Assembly: GCF_000378605.1 (NCBI RefSeq)
Contig: NZ_KB905155.1
Location: forward strand, 496,001 to 560,000
Direction: 5' to 3'
Origin: Thioalkalivibrio sp. ALJ21
GTDB taxonomy: Bacteria; Pseudomonadota; Gammaproteobacteria; Ectothiorhodospirales; Ectothiorhodospiraceae
DNA: 64,000 bases
The notes beneath the pieces were generated by a model. That model was given only the letters and a program-made list of their open reading frames with translations, searched no databases and was not told the origin of the DNA. Numbering within the stretch: position 1 is the first letter of the stretch; each line of letters begins with the position of its first letter. This document shows, piece after piece, positions 6,649 to 14,326 of this stretch. Position numbers and translations under genes: made by a program.

Positions 6649-8450
6649 TAGTCCTGACCTTCTGGGGGTTCTGGTTCACTCATTTGGAAGACGACTCGGT
6701 TCCGCCCGGCGTTTTTGGCTTGATACAAAGCGGCATCGGCTTGACGGATGAGGGCGTCCGGATCAAACCGGCGACCGGCTGAAGGGGCCATGCCGATGCC
6801 GGCTGTCAGGGTGTGTTCGATGTGGTGGCCCTCGTAATCCGTGGGCGTGTCGGAAAATGCTTTGCGGATCCGCTCGGCCATCAGGCGAACCTGTTCCGGC
6901 CCGGGTGCCTCAAGCAGGATGGCGAATTCCTCGCCACCGTAGCGGATGCAGATGTCCTGAGGCCGGGATAACTGCAGCAGGAGATTGCCGAGTCGGGTGA
7001 GGATGCGGTCGCCGGCATCATGGCCATAGTGGTCATTGATTGCCTTGAAGTTGTCCAGGTCGATCATGATCAGGAATACCGACAGTTCGCTGGATCGGGG
7101 GATTGCCTTTACGCGATCAAATGCCGCGTTGAGTGCGCGGCGGTTGCCCAGCCCGGTGAGCGGGTCCTGGTTGGCGACCTTCAGCGCCTGCAGGCGGTCC
7201 CGGTCCCAGTCGATCAACCTTTCTCCCAGAGCAACCAGCAGGAACACGGCTTCGAGCGCGCTAAAGGCCTGGGCGTACGCCAGTGGTGCCATGCCCCATG
7301 CAAACAATGAAGTGCCGGCGCTGAACACACTGATCAGCAGGCCCAGACCGTAGAGGCTCCAGGCCACTGTGTACCAGCGGGCATAGCGCATGCCGTTCCG
7401 GTAGGCGATCGCGCCCAGGATGGGTAGCAATGCGAGTAGGGCCAGGGAGGCGAAGGAGAGGTACAGGACTGGCGTGTAGAAGCCTGCGAACCGCAAGACG
7501 ATTCCGGCAACCATGATGCCCTGGGCCGCAAGGATGACCTTGTCGATGCGGGGACAGCAGTATCGAGTCTGGAGAAACAGGCGCGAGAACTGCAGGGCGG
7601 TGATGGCGACCGCCAGGAATACGATGTGAAAGCCCTCGTTATGCCAGAACACGGAATTGGGCCAGAGGTACTGGAAGGCAAAACCGTTCAGCAGCGCCCA
7701 CATCAGAATGCTGGCCAGCAGGAATGCGGCGTACCACAGGTAAACACCCTGGCGCATGATCAGCGAGAACGTCCCGGCGATGATGATCAGAGCCGCCAAC
7801 AGGCCGTAGTAACCACCGTAGATGAGGTACTCGCCCCGTGACTGGCTGTGGAAGTGATCCGCACGGCTCAGGAAGACGTTCAGCGACATGGCGTCGGGCT
7901 TCGTGTACTGCAGCCGGAGAAACAGGTCGGTGTAACCATCCGCCGGGGTGGTATGGGGAAACGCGAGTGTCCGGTAGTTGAGCAGGCGCTCCGCGAAGGG
8001 CTGCCGGTCACTGAGCAGCACTTTTTCCAGTGGGGCTCCGTTATCGGAGAAATAGACGGCCATTTCATCCAGGTAGCTGGTCTCGTGGTGCAGAACCCAG
8101 TGTTGCGGCTGTTCCGCATCTGTATTGGACAGCCGGACCCGGACCCAGTGGGCATCTTTTGTGATGCCGCGGTTGATTTGATCACTGGTCAGAGGGCGGA
8201 ACTGATCGAGCGGCAGTTCAGATGGCTCGTACGCGTGGTTGGTGACCCAGAAGGTCGCCGGTTCGCGCAGCGTCATGCTGCCGAGGTCGCCGATCTCGAT
8301 CGTCTGTTCGGTGGATGTGGAGGCCAAGACCGCCGGGGGAAAGAGAATCCACAGGAACAGGGAGACCAGGAGGGCCAGCCCAAGCCATTGGAAGGGGCTT
8401 GCACGTTGAGGCTCGAAACCGGTGGACAGCAGGGGAGGAGGGCGCTTCAT
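6648..8450 (-). CDS. 7TMR-DISM diguanylate cyclase
   Basis: Makes c-di-GMP from GTP in response to an extracellular ligand. Order: N-terminal membrane segment (about 21-42), periplasmic DISMED2 beta domain (about 50-185, possibly carbohydrate-binding), seven transmembrane helices (about 205-410), then GGDEF (about 430-590). The GGDEF signature is RYGGEEFAILL, with DPLTGLGNRRAL at its start. An inhibitory RxxD site (RPQD) sits exactly five residues before GGEEF, so product inhibition is expected. ATG at 8450 with GGTGAGA upstream is preferred over GTG at 8456. The gene overlaps the downstream hydrolase by one base. Confidence 0.93.
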   Translation of the reverse strand: MKRPPPLLSTGFEPQRASPFQWLGLALLVSLFLWILFPPAVLASTSTEQTIEIGDLGSMTLREPATFWVTNHAYEPSELPLDQFRPLTSDQINRGITKDAHWVRVRLSNTDAEQPQHWVLHHETSYLDEMAVYFSDNGAPLEKVLLSDRQPFAERLLNYRTLAFPHTTPADGYTDLFLRLQYTKPDAMSLNVFLSRADHFHSQSRGEYLIYGGYYGLLAALIIIAGTFSLIMRQGVYLWYAAFLLASILMWALLNGFAFQYLWPNSVFWHNEGFHIVFLAVAITALQFSRLFLQTRYCCPRIDKVILAAQGIMVAGIVLRFAGFYTPVLYLSFASLALLALLPILGAIAYRNGMRYARWYTVAWSLYGLGLLISVFSAGTSLFAWGMAPLAYAQAFSALEAVFLLVALGERLIDWDRDRLQALKVANQDPLTGLGNRRALNAAFDRVKAIPRSSELSVFLIMIDLDNFKAINDHYGHDAGDRILTRLGNLLLQLSRPQDICIRYGGEEFAILLEAPGPEQVRLMAERIRKAFSDTPTDYEGHHIEHTLTAGIGMAPSAGRRFDPDALIRQADAALYQAKNAGRNRVVFQMSEPEPPEGQD

Positions 8451-8552
8451 TCTCACCGTGTTATGTCGAAGTGCATTGCAACGGACCCGAATCAGGCTTG
8501 GCTTACATGCAGTCTGCCATTAACGGAACACCGGATGTCCCGTGAGACGCAT

Positions 8553-8613
8553 GGGGTCAGACCTTGCCTTTTGCCCGTCTCGATGTTCCGTGGGGGCAAA
8601 AGGCAAGGTCTGA
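8553..8613. repeat. Family A palindromic repeat, copy 2 (perfect arms)
   Basis: TCAGACCTTGCCTTTTGCCC (8557-8576) is matched perfectly in inverted orientation at 8594-8613, with a 17-base loop, the same loop length as copy 1. GGGG precedes the left arm as in copy 1. The right arm leads straight into a truncated gene tail. Confidence 0.8.
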
Positions 8614-8633
8614 AATCCAAAGGTAGACCCCTA

Positions 8634-8789
8634 GGTCCTTGTGCCTGGACACTCGGCGGAGTACTCAATGAGGCACAGCTCCAGCAACTCACTACCGATG
8701 CCGAAGAGACCCTTGCGCCATTGCGCGATCCGGATGGCACCCTGACCGTGGTCTTGCCTTGCCTGGTCATCACGGCACCGGCGTCCTGA
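8634..8789 (+). pseudogene. Probable methyltransferase C-terminal remnant
   Basis: The frame from 8634 to the TGA at 8787-8789 reads AWTLGGVLNEAQLQQL, then ETLAPLRDPDGTLTVVLPC and LVITAPAS. This looks like the last helix and strand of a class I SAM-dependent methyltransferase (hydrophobic ending of the LVITA type), but the SAM-binding motifs are absent and there is no start. The fragment begins just after a family A palindrome. The assignment is by resemblance only; an unrelated broken gene is possible. Confidence 0.4.
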
Positions 8790-8913
8790 GTACCTGGAGC
8801 CCGTGAAAACCGTCGGTTTGCGATGCCCATCCCCGGTCTGGATGTCCTCTCCGACGTTGGCAATGCTGATTGAAAGCGCAATGCGCCCGTAAACGTCGCC
8901 GTGGCAACGGGAT

Positions 8914-8937
8914 AAAAAGACGACAGACATGATTATT
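8914..8937 (+). repeat. Family B repeat, copy 6 (degenerate)
   Basis: AAAAAGACGACAGACATGATTATT keeps the AAGA-GACA-CATGAT pattern with several substitutions. Confidence 0.4.
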
Positions 8938-9061
8938 ACGTCTCGATATGAGTTCGCGAGGCCCGACAACCGGCAGGCGCTGCTTGAGCATTGTCGGCAA
9001 GCGGTCTAGCGTCACAGGGAAGGCCGAAAGACTGCCCGGGATACCGGGAAGGAGTGACCTC

Positions 9062-9382
9062 ATGGCCAGCGATAACATCCCGACTGTGGACTGGCAGGAC
9101 GGACGGAACGCGGGACGAGTGAAATTCCAGGTGATGCACGAGGAGCCGGTGGTTTTGATGATGCCATCGGGTATGGACTGGTCGGTGGATGGCAGCGAAT
9201 TTGGGTGCAAGGCGGACCCGGACAGCGGAATGCAGCGCGGCTGCGAAGGTGCAGGCCTGGTGCGGAAGCTGGCCGAGCTCAACGACATGCCCAAGCTGAA
9301 CGACATTGCGGACGCCTGCGAGTACGCGAGTTGTCGCGTCGATATCGATCCCGCCGGCGCGCGCATTATCTTCCACGACTGA
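9062..9382 (+). CDS. Small hypothetical protein
   Basis: A 106-residue soluble protein of unknown function. The start ATG at 9062 has a very strong ribosome site, GGAAGGAG, 7 bases upstream, which supports real translation. The sequence has three regularly placed cysteines (FGCKAD, RGCEGA, and DACEYASC) and no membrane segment. It ends in a DIDPAGARIIFHD strand. It lies 59 bases before the monooxygenase-like gene in the same direction, so the two may share a transcript. Confidence 0.65.
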   Translation: MASDNIPTVDWQDGRNAGRVKFQVMHEEPVVLMMPSGMDWSVDGSEFGCKADPDSGMQRGCEGAGLVRKLAELNDMPKLNDIADACEYASCRVDIDPAGARIIFHD

Positions 9383-9441
9383 CCCGTCCGGTATCGACAT
9401 CGCCGCGACCGCATGGCCTTGCCGAGTGCGGAGGGGAGCAG

Positions 9442-9774
9442 ATGATCTTTGTGTTCGAGATCCGTCTCCGGCCTGGCTGTACCGCCGAGCACTACGCCGA
9501 CGCCTGGGTGCGGGCCAGCCGGATCATCCAGCAGGCCCCCGGTGCCCTTGGCACCCGCCTGCACCGGAAGATCGGCGACCCGCATGTACTGCTGGCCATC
9601 GCGCACTGGGAATCGAAGGACCAGCGCGATGCGATGGAGGCGGACCAGCCGGACCACGTACGCCGCATCATCGCAGAGCAGGCGGCGTGTGTGGATGTGC
9701 GGGTCATCGGCGAATTCGCGGACGCCGAATGGCGCGTCGACCCATCCGGAATGGATGACACGAGTACCTGCTGA
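9442..9774 (+). CDS. Antibiotic biosynthesis monooxygenase (ABM) domain protein
   Basis: A 110-residue ferredoxin-like-fold protein of the ABM family: IFVFEIRLRPGC, then a helix with the typical SRIIQQAPGALGTRLHR stretch, then LLAIAHWESKDQRD. The E-x-W-x-S/D motif (HWESKDQRDAM) marks this family, whose members include cofactor-free monooxygenases, haem-degrading enzymes and many of unknown role. The predicted active form is a dimer. GGAGGGGAGCAG precedes the ATG at 9442. It ends 80 bases before the convergent MFS gene, with a family B hairpin between. Confidence 0.8.
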   Translation: MIFVFEIRLRPGCTAEHYADAWVRASRIIQQAPGALGTRLHRKIGDPHVLLAIAHWESKDQRDAMEADQPDHVRRIIAEQAACVDVRVIGEFADAEWRVDPSGMDDTSTC

Positions 9775-9806
9775 GTCTTCGGCCTCAGGGACGTCCCTTG
9801 CCGCGC

Positions 9807-9857
9807 AAAAAGAGGACAGCCATGACCTTCCTTTGCCTACTGTGCCGCCGAAGGTCA
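9807..9857 (+). repeat. Family B repeat, copy 7, with hairpin
   Basis: AAAAAGAGGACAGCCATGACC starts a stem TGACCTTC (9823-9830) paired with GAAGGTCA (9850-9857). It lies between two convergent genes and might act as a bidirectional terminator. Confidence 0.45.
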
Positions 9858-11297
9858 GTAACCGTGAGTGCCCTTCGACGGCGGGTTGTCTGACGCTTGC
9901 TTGTGCGTTTCCTCCTCGGCTTCGCCTTCGGTCTGGGGCAGCGCCCGCGGGTCGAGATGGTAGATCACCGGGGTGGTGCGGGTGAGGGTGCGGAAGGGCT
10001 CTCGGGCCTCGGCCGTTTCGCGCTTGAGCAACAAGGCAGCGAGCGCGACCGCTCCGCCAATCGCGGCCATGTAGGCGAATAGCCCTGGCCCGCCCAGCCA
10101 GGCGATGGCCCACCCGCCGAGTATCGGGCCCGCGACGGCCCCCAGGCCCCAGAGGAAGAGCAGGGCCGCGGTTACCGCCACGAAGTCGTCGGGCTGGAGT
10201 ACATCGTTGGCGTGCGACACGCTCAGTGGGTAAAGGGTGAATGCAAGCCCGCCGAACACGGCGGCGAGGGCGAGTATGGCCCAAGGCGGGGCTGCGCCAA
10301 TGGCGGAAATGAGCGCGAGCGATACCAGGGCTACGCCACCGCCGGTTGTGATCATCAATGCTCGGCGCCCGAAGCGGTCCGAGAAGTAGCCGATCGGCCA
10401 CTGGAGAACGACCCCGCCGAGAATCAGGCTGGTCATGACCAGCGATACCCCGGTGATGTCGAGGCCCATGCGCAGGGCGAAGATGGGGGTCAGGGTGAAG
10501 GCGGCGCCGCTAACCAGTCCAGCGGCGACGCAGACGATTGCCGCCAGGGGCGAGACGGCTACCACCTGACGTAGTTGCATGCGCTTGCGCGCCGGGGTGT
10601 CCGGGGGCATCCCGGTGCGTGTCAGGGCCACTGGCACCAGGCAGAGGGCGAAGAGTACCGCGACAACCATGAAGAGCTCGGTGCCGATGGGTTCGTAGAG
10701 GTTGAGCAGGGGCTGGCCCGCGGCCAGCCCGAGGTAGGCGAGGAACTGGTAGATGGAGAACACCCGGCCGCGCGTTCGGTTCTCCGTTCGGGCGTTGAGC
10801 CAGCTCTCGACCACCAGGTAGGCGCCCGCGAGACAGAACCCGATCACCACGCGCAGGGCAAACCAGGCCCAGACGGCAACATGGAGTCCCAGAAGAAGCA
10901 CCGCGACAGTGGCGATCGCCGCGAAGATTGCGAAGGCGCGGATGTGGCCGGTGCGCCGCACGACCCAATCGCCCTGCTGGGCTCCGATGACCAGCCCGAT
11001 GTAGTAGGCGGACATGATGAGCCCCTTTAGCTGGGGATCGATGGCCTCGAGGCTCAGGCGCGTACTGACCAGCGTCCCCATGAGGCCGCTGCCCATCACC
11101 AGGATGGTGATGGAGGCGAGCAGCGCGACGATGGAAATGATCAGGCGAGCCAACGCGTCGGGTCTCGGTGGGCGGGCGATACCGGCAGTTTGTGCCAGCC
11201 CCGGGCCGGCCGACAAGCCGAGAAAGCGGGGGAACAACCTAGGGACGAGGGCACCAAAATTTCTTGATGTCCCGAGCCGGGCGGGCGCTGGGCGCAC
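9855..11297 (-). CDS. MFS transporter, YcaD-like
   Basis: A 12-helix major facilitator of the YcaD/unknown-substrate group. The loop after helix 2 carries the MFS A-motif equivalent (GDWVVRRTGHIRAF), and helix 5 has the VESWLNA-RTENRTRGR stretch characteristic of YcaD-type carriers. A second MFS signature, GYFSDRFGRRAL, is in the second half. The C-terminal 40 residues are a charged cytoplasmic tail. The frame opens at a GTG (11297) without a visible ribosome site; by comparison with the family, translation more likely begins at the TTG at 11153, just before the first helix. The gene stands alone on this strand. Confidence 0.88.
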   Translation of the reverse strand: MRPAPARLGTSRNFGALVPRLFPRFLGLSAGPGLAQTAGIARPPRPDALARLIISIVALLASITILVMGSGLMGTLVSTRLSLEAIDPQLKGLIMSAYYIGLVIGAQQGDWVVRRTGHIRAFAIFAAIATVAVLLLGLHVAVWAWFALRVVIGFCLAGAYLVVESWLNARTENRTRGRVFSIYQFLAYLGLAAGQPLLNLYEPIGTELFMVVAVLFALCLVPVALTRTGMPPDTPARKRMQLRQVVAVSPLAAIVCVAAGLVSGAAFTLTPIFALRMGLDITGVSLVMTSLILGGVVLQWPIGYFSDRFGRRALMITTGGGVALVSLALISAIGAAPPWAILALAAVFGGLAFTLYPLSVSHANDVLQPDDFVAVTAALLFLWGLGAVAGPILGGWAIAWLGGPGLFAYMAAIGGAVALAALLLKRETAEAREPFRTLTRTTPVIYHLDPRALPQTEGEAEEETHKQASDNPPSKGTHGY

Positions 11298-11428
11298 TCA
11301 AGGGGCGGTCACGATCGTTGGGCATCGCAGGTCCGGGTGTGAATCGAGGTGTTGCTCGTGATCCGGAACGAGGCAGTTTTTGTTGTCAGGGGGAGGAAGG
11401 GGCCGGGACGCAAACCGGCATACCCGGG

Positions 11429-12880
11429 CTACCAGGAGGCCTCGGGCAACGTGAGGGCCGCGACCCGGTTGCGGCCGTCGCGCTTGGCGCGGTAGAGCGC
11501 CTCATCCGCCTGGCGCAGCAGGGCCCTGGGCTCCACGGGCCACCGGGTGTGTACGCTGCACACGCCAATGCTGATGGTGACGCGTCCTTCGTCGGTGTCG
11601 GGCTGTTTCAGGTCGAGCCCGTACACCGCCTCGCGGATGCGTTCGGCGACCCGCAGCCCGCCCTCGGGGTTGGTGTCGGCCAGGACGCAGGCGAATTCCT
11701 CGCCACCGTAGCGGGCGCCGACATCGGCGGGGCGGTTCAGTATCGAGCGGATCACGTCGGCCACTGCCCGCAGGCAGTCATCCCCGGCCTGGTGGCCGAA
11801 GGCGTCGTTGTACGGCTTGAAGTGGTCGATATCGATCATCAGCAGCGAGAGGGAGCGTTCGCGCCGGGCGGCGCATTCCCGCTCGAGCTGGTGGTCGAAC
11901 TCGCGTCGGTTGGCGAGGCCGGTCAGCCCGTCCACGCGTGCCTGGCGGGCCAGTTCCTGCTCCACCTGCTTGCGCGCCAGGGTGCCGGCGATCATGTCGG
12001 CGACCAGGCGCAGCGCAGTGATCTGATCCTCGGTCCAGCTATGCGGCGCCTCCACGGCATCGAACCCGAGCATGCCGAAGGCGTTCTGGTCACTGACGAG
12101 GGGGATCAGCAGCAGGGAGCGGATCTGCTCGCGGCGGAATTCCTCCTGTTCCACCGCCGCCTCTGCCGGTAGCTCGTCGACGTCTGGCACGTGCACGACC
12201 TTTCTCGCGAGGACCTGTGAGGTGACCCAGTTGTGTTCGTGCAGTGGAATCGCCTGAAGGTGTTCCCGGTAGGGCTGTACGCCGCGGGCGCACCATTCGT
12301 TTACCAGACTCATCTGCCGGGCGGGGAGGTCGAAGCGAAACACGTAGGCACGCCCGAGGCCGAAGAAGACTCCCAGTCGGGCCAGGCTCGTTTCCATCAC
12401 CCGGTCGACGTCTTCGGCCGTGATGTTGATCAGGGCGGCGGAGATCTCGGCGATCATGCCCTGCAGGCGATATTGCCGATCGTGGGCGGCCTCCAGACGG
12501 CGACGGTCGCTGATGTCGATGGCGACCGCGCTGGCGCCGAGCAATTGCCCGTCCGGCGCGAACAGCTGCTCGGAGTGCCACTCCAGTGTGCGGTCTTCAC
12601 CCGCGCGGTTGCGGATCGTGCTCTCGAACCCCTGCAGGCCCTTGCCCAGCTGCATGATCTGGCGGGCGCGGGCAAAGACCGCCTCGCGGTAGTTGGGATC
12701 GGGATATAGCCACTCCCAGACGCGGTCGTGGCCAAGCACCTCCTCGCGGGAGTAGCCGCTAATCTGTTCGGCAGCACGGTTCCAGAAGGTGATGCGGCCG
12801 TCCACATCCAGTGAATTGATCCAGACCGCTGCGTTGTCGACGATCAGCGCGTTGAACTGGTCCTGATCTTCATACGCCAT
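11429..12880 (-). CDS. PAS-GAF-GGDEF diguanylate cyclase
   Basis: A soluble 483-residue c-di-GMP synthase. PAS domain at about 10-125 (WINSLDVDGRITFWNRAAE, then GYSREEVLGHD), GAF at about 150-300, GGDEF at about 315-475 with DGLTGLANRREFD and RYGGEEFAC. The inhibitory site RPAD lies five residues before GGEEF. With no membrane segment, it should sense an intracellular signal. The start ATG at 12880 has AGGGGG upstream; earlier in-frame codons exist but read into non-protein-like sequence. The gene is convergent with nothing and is separated by 236 bases from the DUF389 gene upstream. Confidence 0.92.
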   Translation of the reverse strand: MAYEDQDQFNALIVDNAAVWINSLDVDGRITFWNRAAEQISGYSREEVLGHDRVWEWLYPDPNYREAVFARARQIMQLGKGLQGFESTIRNRAGEDRTLEWHSEQLFAPDGQLLGASAVAIDISDRRRLEAAHDRQYRLQGMIAEISAALINITAEDVDRVMETSLARLGVFFGLGRAYVFRFDLPARQMSLVNEWCARGVQPYREHLQAIPLHEHNWVTSQVLARKVVHVPDVDELPAEAAVEQEEFRREQIRSLLLIPLVSDQNAFGMLGFDAVEAPHSWTEDQITALRLVADMIAGTLARKQVEQELARQARVDGLTGLANRREFDHQLERECAARRERSLSLLMIDIDHFKPYNDAFGHQAGDDCLRAVADVIRSILNRPADVGARYGGEEFACVLADTNPEGGLRVAERIREAVYGLDLKQPDTDEGRVTISIGVCSVHTRWPVEPRALLRQADEALYRAKRDGRNRVAALTLPEASW

Positions 12881-13024
12881 CGATGCCCCCTGGCCAGGCG
12901 AGTGATCACGCTCCATGTTGTCAGAATGCCAGAAAGCCCGGTCGGAGCAAGCATGAGTTAAACCAGAAGCAAGGTTGTAGCAAGGCAGGCATGAAACGGG
13001 CGGGTGCACCATAAAAGAACGGTC

Positions 13025-13049
13025 AATGCCTCCCCCTTTTGGAGGCATT
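13025..13049. other. Perfect 9-base hairpin
   Basis: AATGCCTCC (13025-13033) pairs with GGAGGCATT (13041-13049) across a 7-base loop. It lies upstream of the PAS-GAF-GGDEF gene and downstream of the DUF389 gene on the same strand. No U-tract follows, so it may be a weak terminator for the latter or a leader structure for the former. Confidence 0.5.
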
Positions 13050-13116
13050 GGTTCTAAATAACACCTGTGAATGCAGCGGGTTATCGTGCTTCAGATCCCG
13101 GCGAGGCTGGAGCAGC

Positions 13117-14127
13117 CTACAGTGTGATGTCGGCTTCCAGGATCAGGAACACCAGCAGGGCGAGGGTGACGGCCCAAAGCAGCAGATAGCCGGCCATGCT
13201 CTGCGCAGCGGCCTCCCGCTGAGCGCGTCCGCGCGGGCGCACGCCCTGATAGAGAAACACGAGCTTGGCCGACAGGTTTACGCACACCACGTTGACCGCC
13301 AGTAGCAGGAAGGCCATGTAGGCGGCGGAGAACTCGCCGGAGCCGAGCATGATGCCAACGGTAGCAGCCGGCGGCAGGAGGGCGACGGCCACCATCACGC
13401 CGACCAGAACCGTGGGCAGGCCGGTGGTGAGCGACAGCACTGCGGCGGCGCCGGACGCAAGGGCGAGAGCGACCGAGTCGAGACCGACTTCGGTGCGCAT
13501 TTGCAGTTCGCGCGCACCGACGTCCACCGACATGACAGTGGCGAGCAGGATCCCGATCAGGATGGCCCCGCCGAGTCCTACCACGTTCGTGCGCAGGGAG
13601 CGTCCGATCAGCCGCGTGTCGGCCATGGAGGTCCCCAGCGCCAGGGCCAGGTTGGGACCCAGCAGTGGAGCGATAACCATCGCGCCAATCACGACGGCCA
13701 CGTTGTCCTCCAGCAGACCAATGGCCGCGACGATGGTGGACAGCACCGTCAGCAGGACGAACTGGCCGGTGAGGTCGGCGCCCCCGGCCACGTTGGTATA
13801 GAGCTCTTCACGCGAGATTGCGCGGGCCTTCTTGCCGGTGCGTGCAGCATCCTTCTCGTCGGCGCTGGAGTCCTGCAGCGGGTCGGGCAGGACCGCCTCC
13901 ACCGGCAGGACCAGGATGCGCGCGGTCTCGACCGCGCCCAGCACACGATAGAGGTCGTCCAGCAGGCGCTGGCGGTAATCCGTGCTGACCAGCATGTGCA
14001 CGGCCATGCGGTCACGGTTTTCGTCCACCCCGTGCCAGAGGACATCGATGGCCAGCCCGTCGGCGATTCCCAGTACGGTATCCAGATGCCCGGCCGGGCC
14101 GACGACTTCAATGATCTTGCTGCTCAT
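13117..14127 (-). CDS. DUF389 (TIGR00341) membrane protein
   Basis: A 336-residue protein of the DUF389 / TIGR00341 family. The first 100 residues are a soluble ferredoxin-like domain. They are followed by five or six helices, including VIGAMVIAPLLGPNLALALG, the family's signature with its GAM-IAP-L-GP motif, and a second half with VALLPPAATVGIMLGSGE. Function is unproven; transport or ion channel roles have been suggested for relatives. AGGGGGG lies just upstream of the ATG at 14127. The next gene on the other strand (AAA+ ATPase) is divergent, 200 bases away. Confidence 0.88.
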   Translation of the reverse strand: MSSKIIEVVGPAGHLDTVLGIADGLAIDVLWHGVDENRDRMAVHMLVSTDYRQRLLDDLYRVLGAVETARILVLPVEAVLPDPLQDSSADEKDAARTGKKARAISREELYTNVAGGADLTGQFVLLTVLSTIVAAIGLLEDNVAVVIGAMVIAPLLGPNLALALGTSMADTRLIGRSLRTNVVGLGGAILIGILLATVMSVDVGARELQMRTEVGLDSVALALASGAAAVLSLTTGLPTVLVGVMVAVALLPPAATVGIMLGSGEFSAAYMAFLLLAVNVVCVNLSAKLVFLYQGVRPRGRAQREAAAQSMAGYLLLWAVTLALLVFLILEADITL

Positions 14128-14326
14128 GGGCCCCCCTTTGCTTCCGGCATCATAGCAGGGGGGCTGGAGCTGCCGGGTGCGGCAAGAGAACCGGGGGCAT
14201 GCGCGAACGGGGCACGCAGAATCGCTGAAACTATGCGTGGACCCGGACCGGGGAAGTCGACACCATGGGCATCACGGGTCTGTGGCATTCGCTGGCAGGA
14301 GCCGGTGTTGGGAACGGAGGGAGTGA

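Larger units (their letters stand above)
8451..9061. other. Intergenic region with repeats and gene debris
   Basis: About 610 bases without an intact gene. It holds a perfect family A palindrome (8553-8613), a broken methyltransferase tail (8634-8789), a degenerate family B copy (8914-8937), and the ribosome site GGAAGGAG just before 9062. I see nothing else. Confidence 0.6.

Noticed and set aside
8770-10401. 543-codon minus-strand frame over the ABM and MFS genes
   Set aside because: No domain, no start signal, and real genes with ribosome sites are on the plus strand and in another minus frame.
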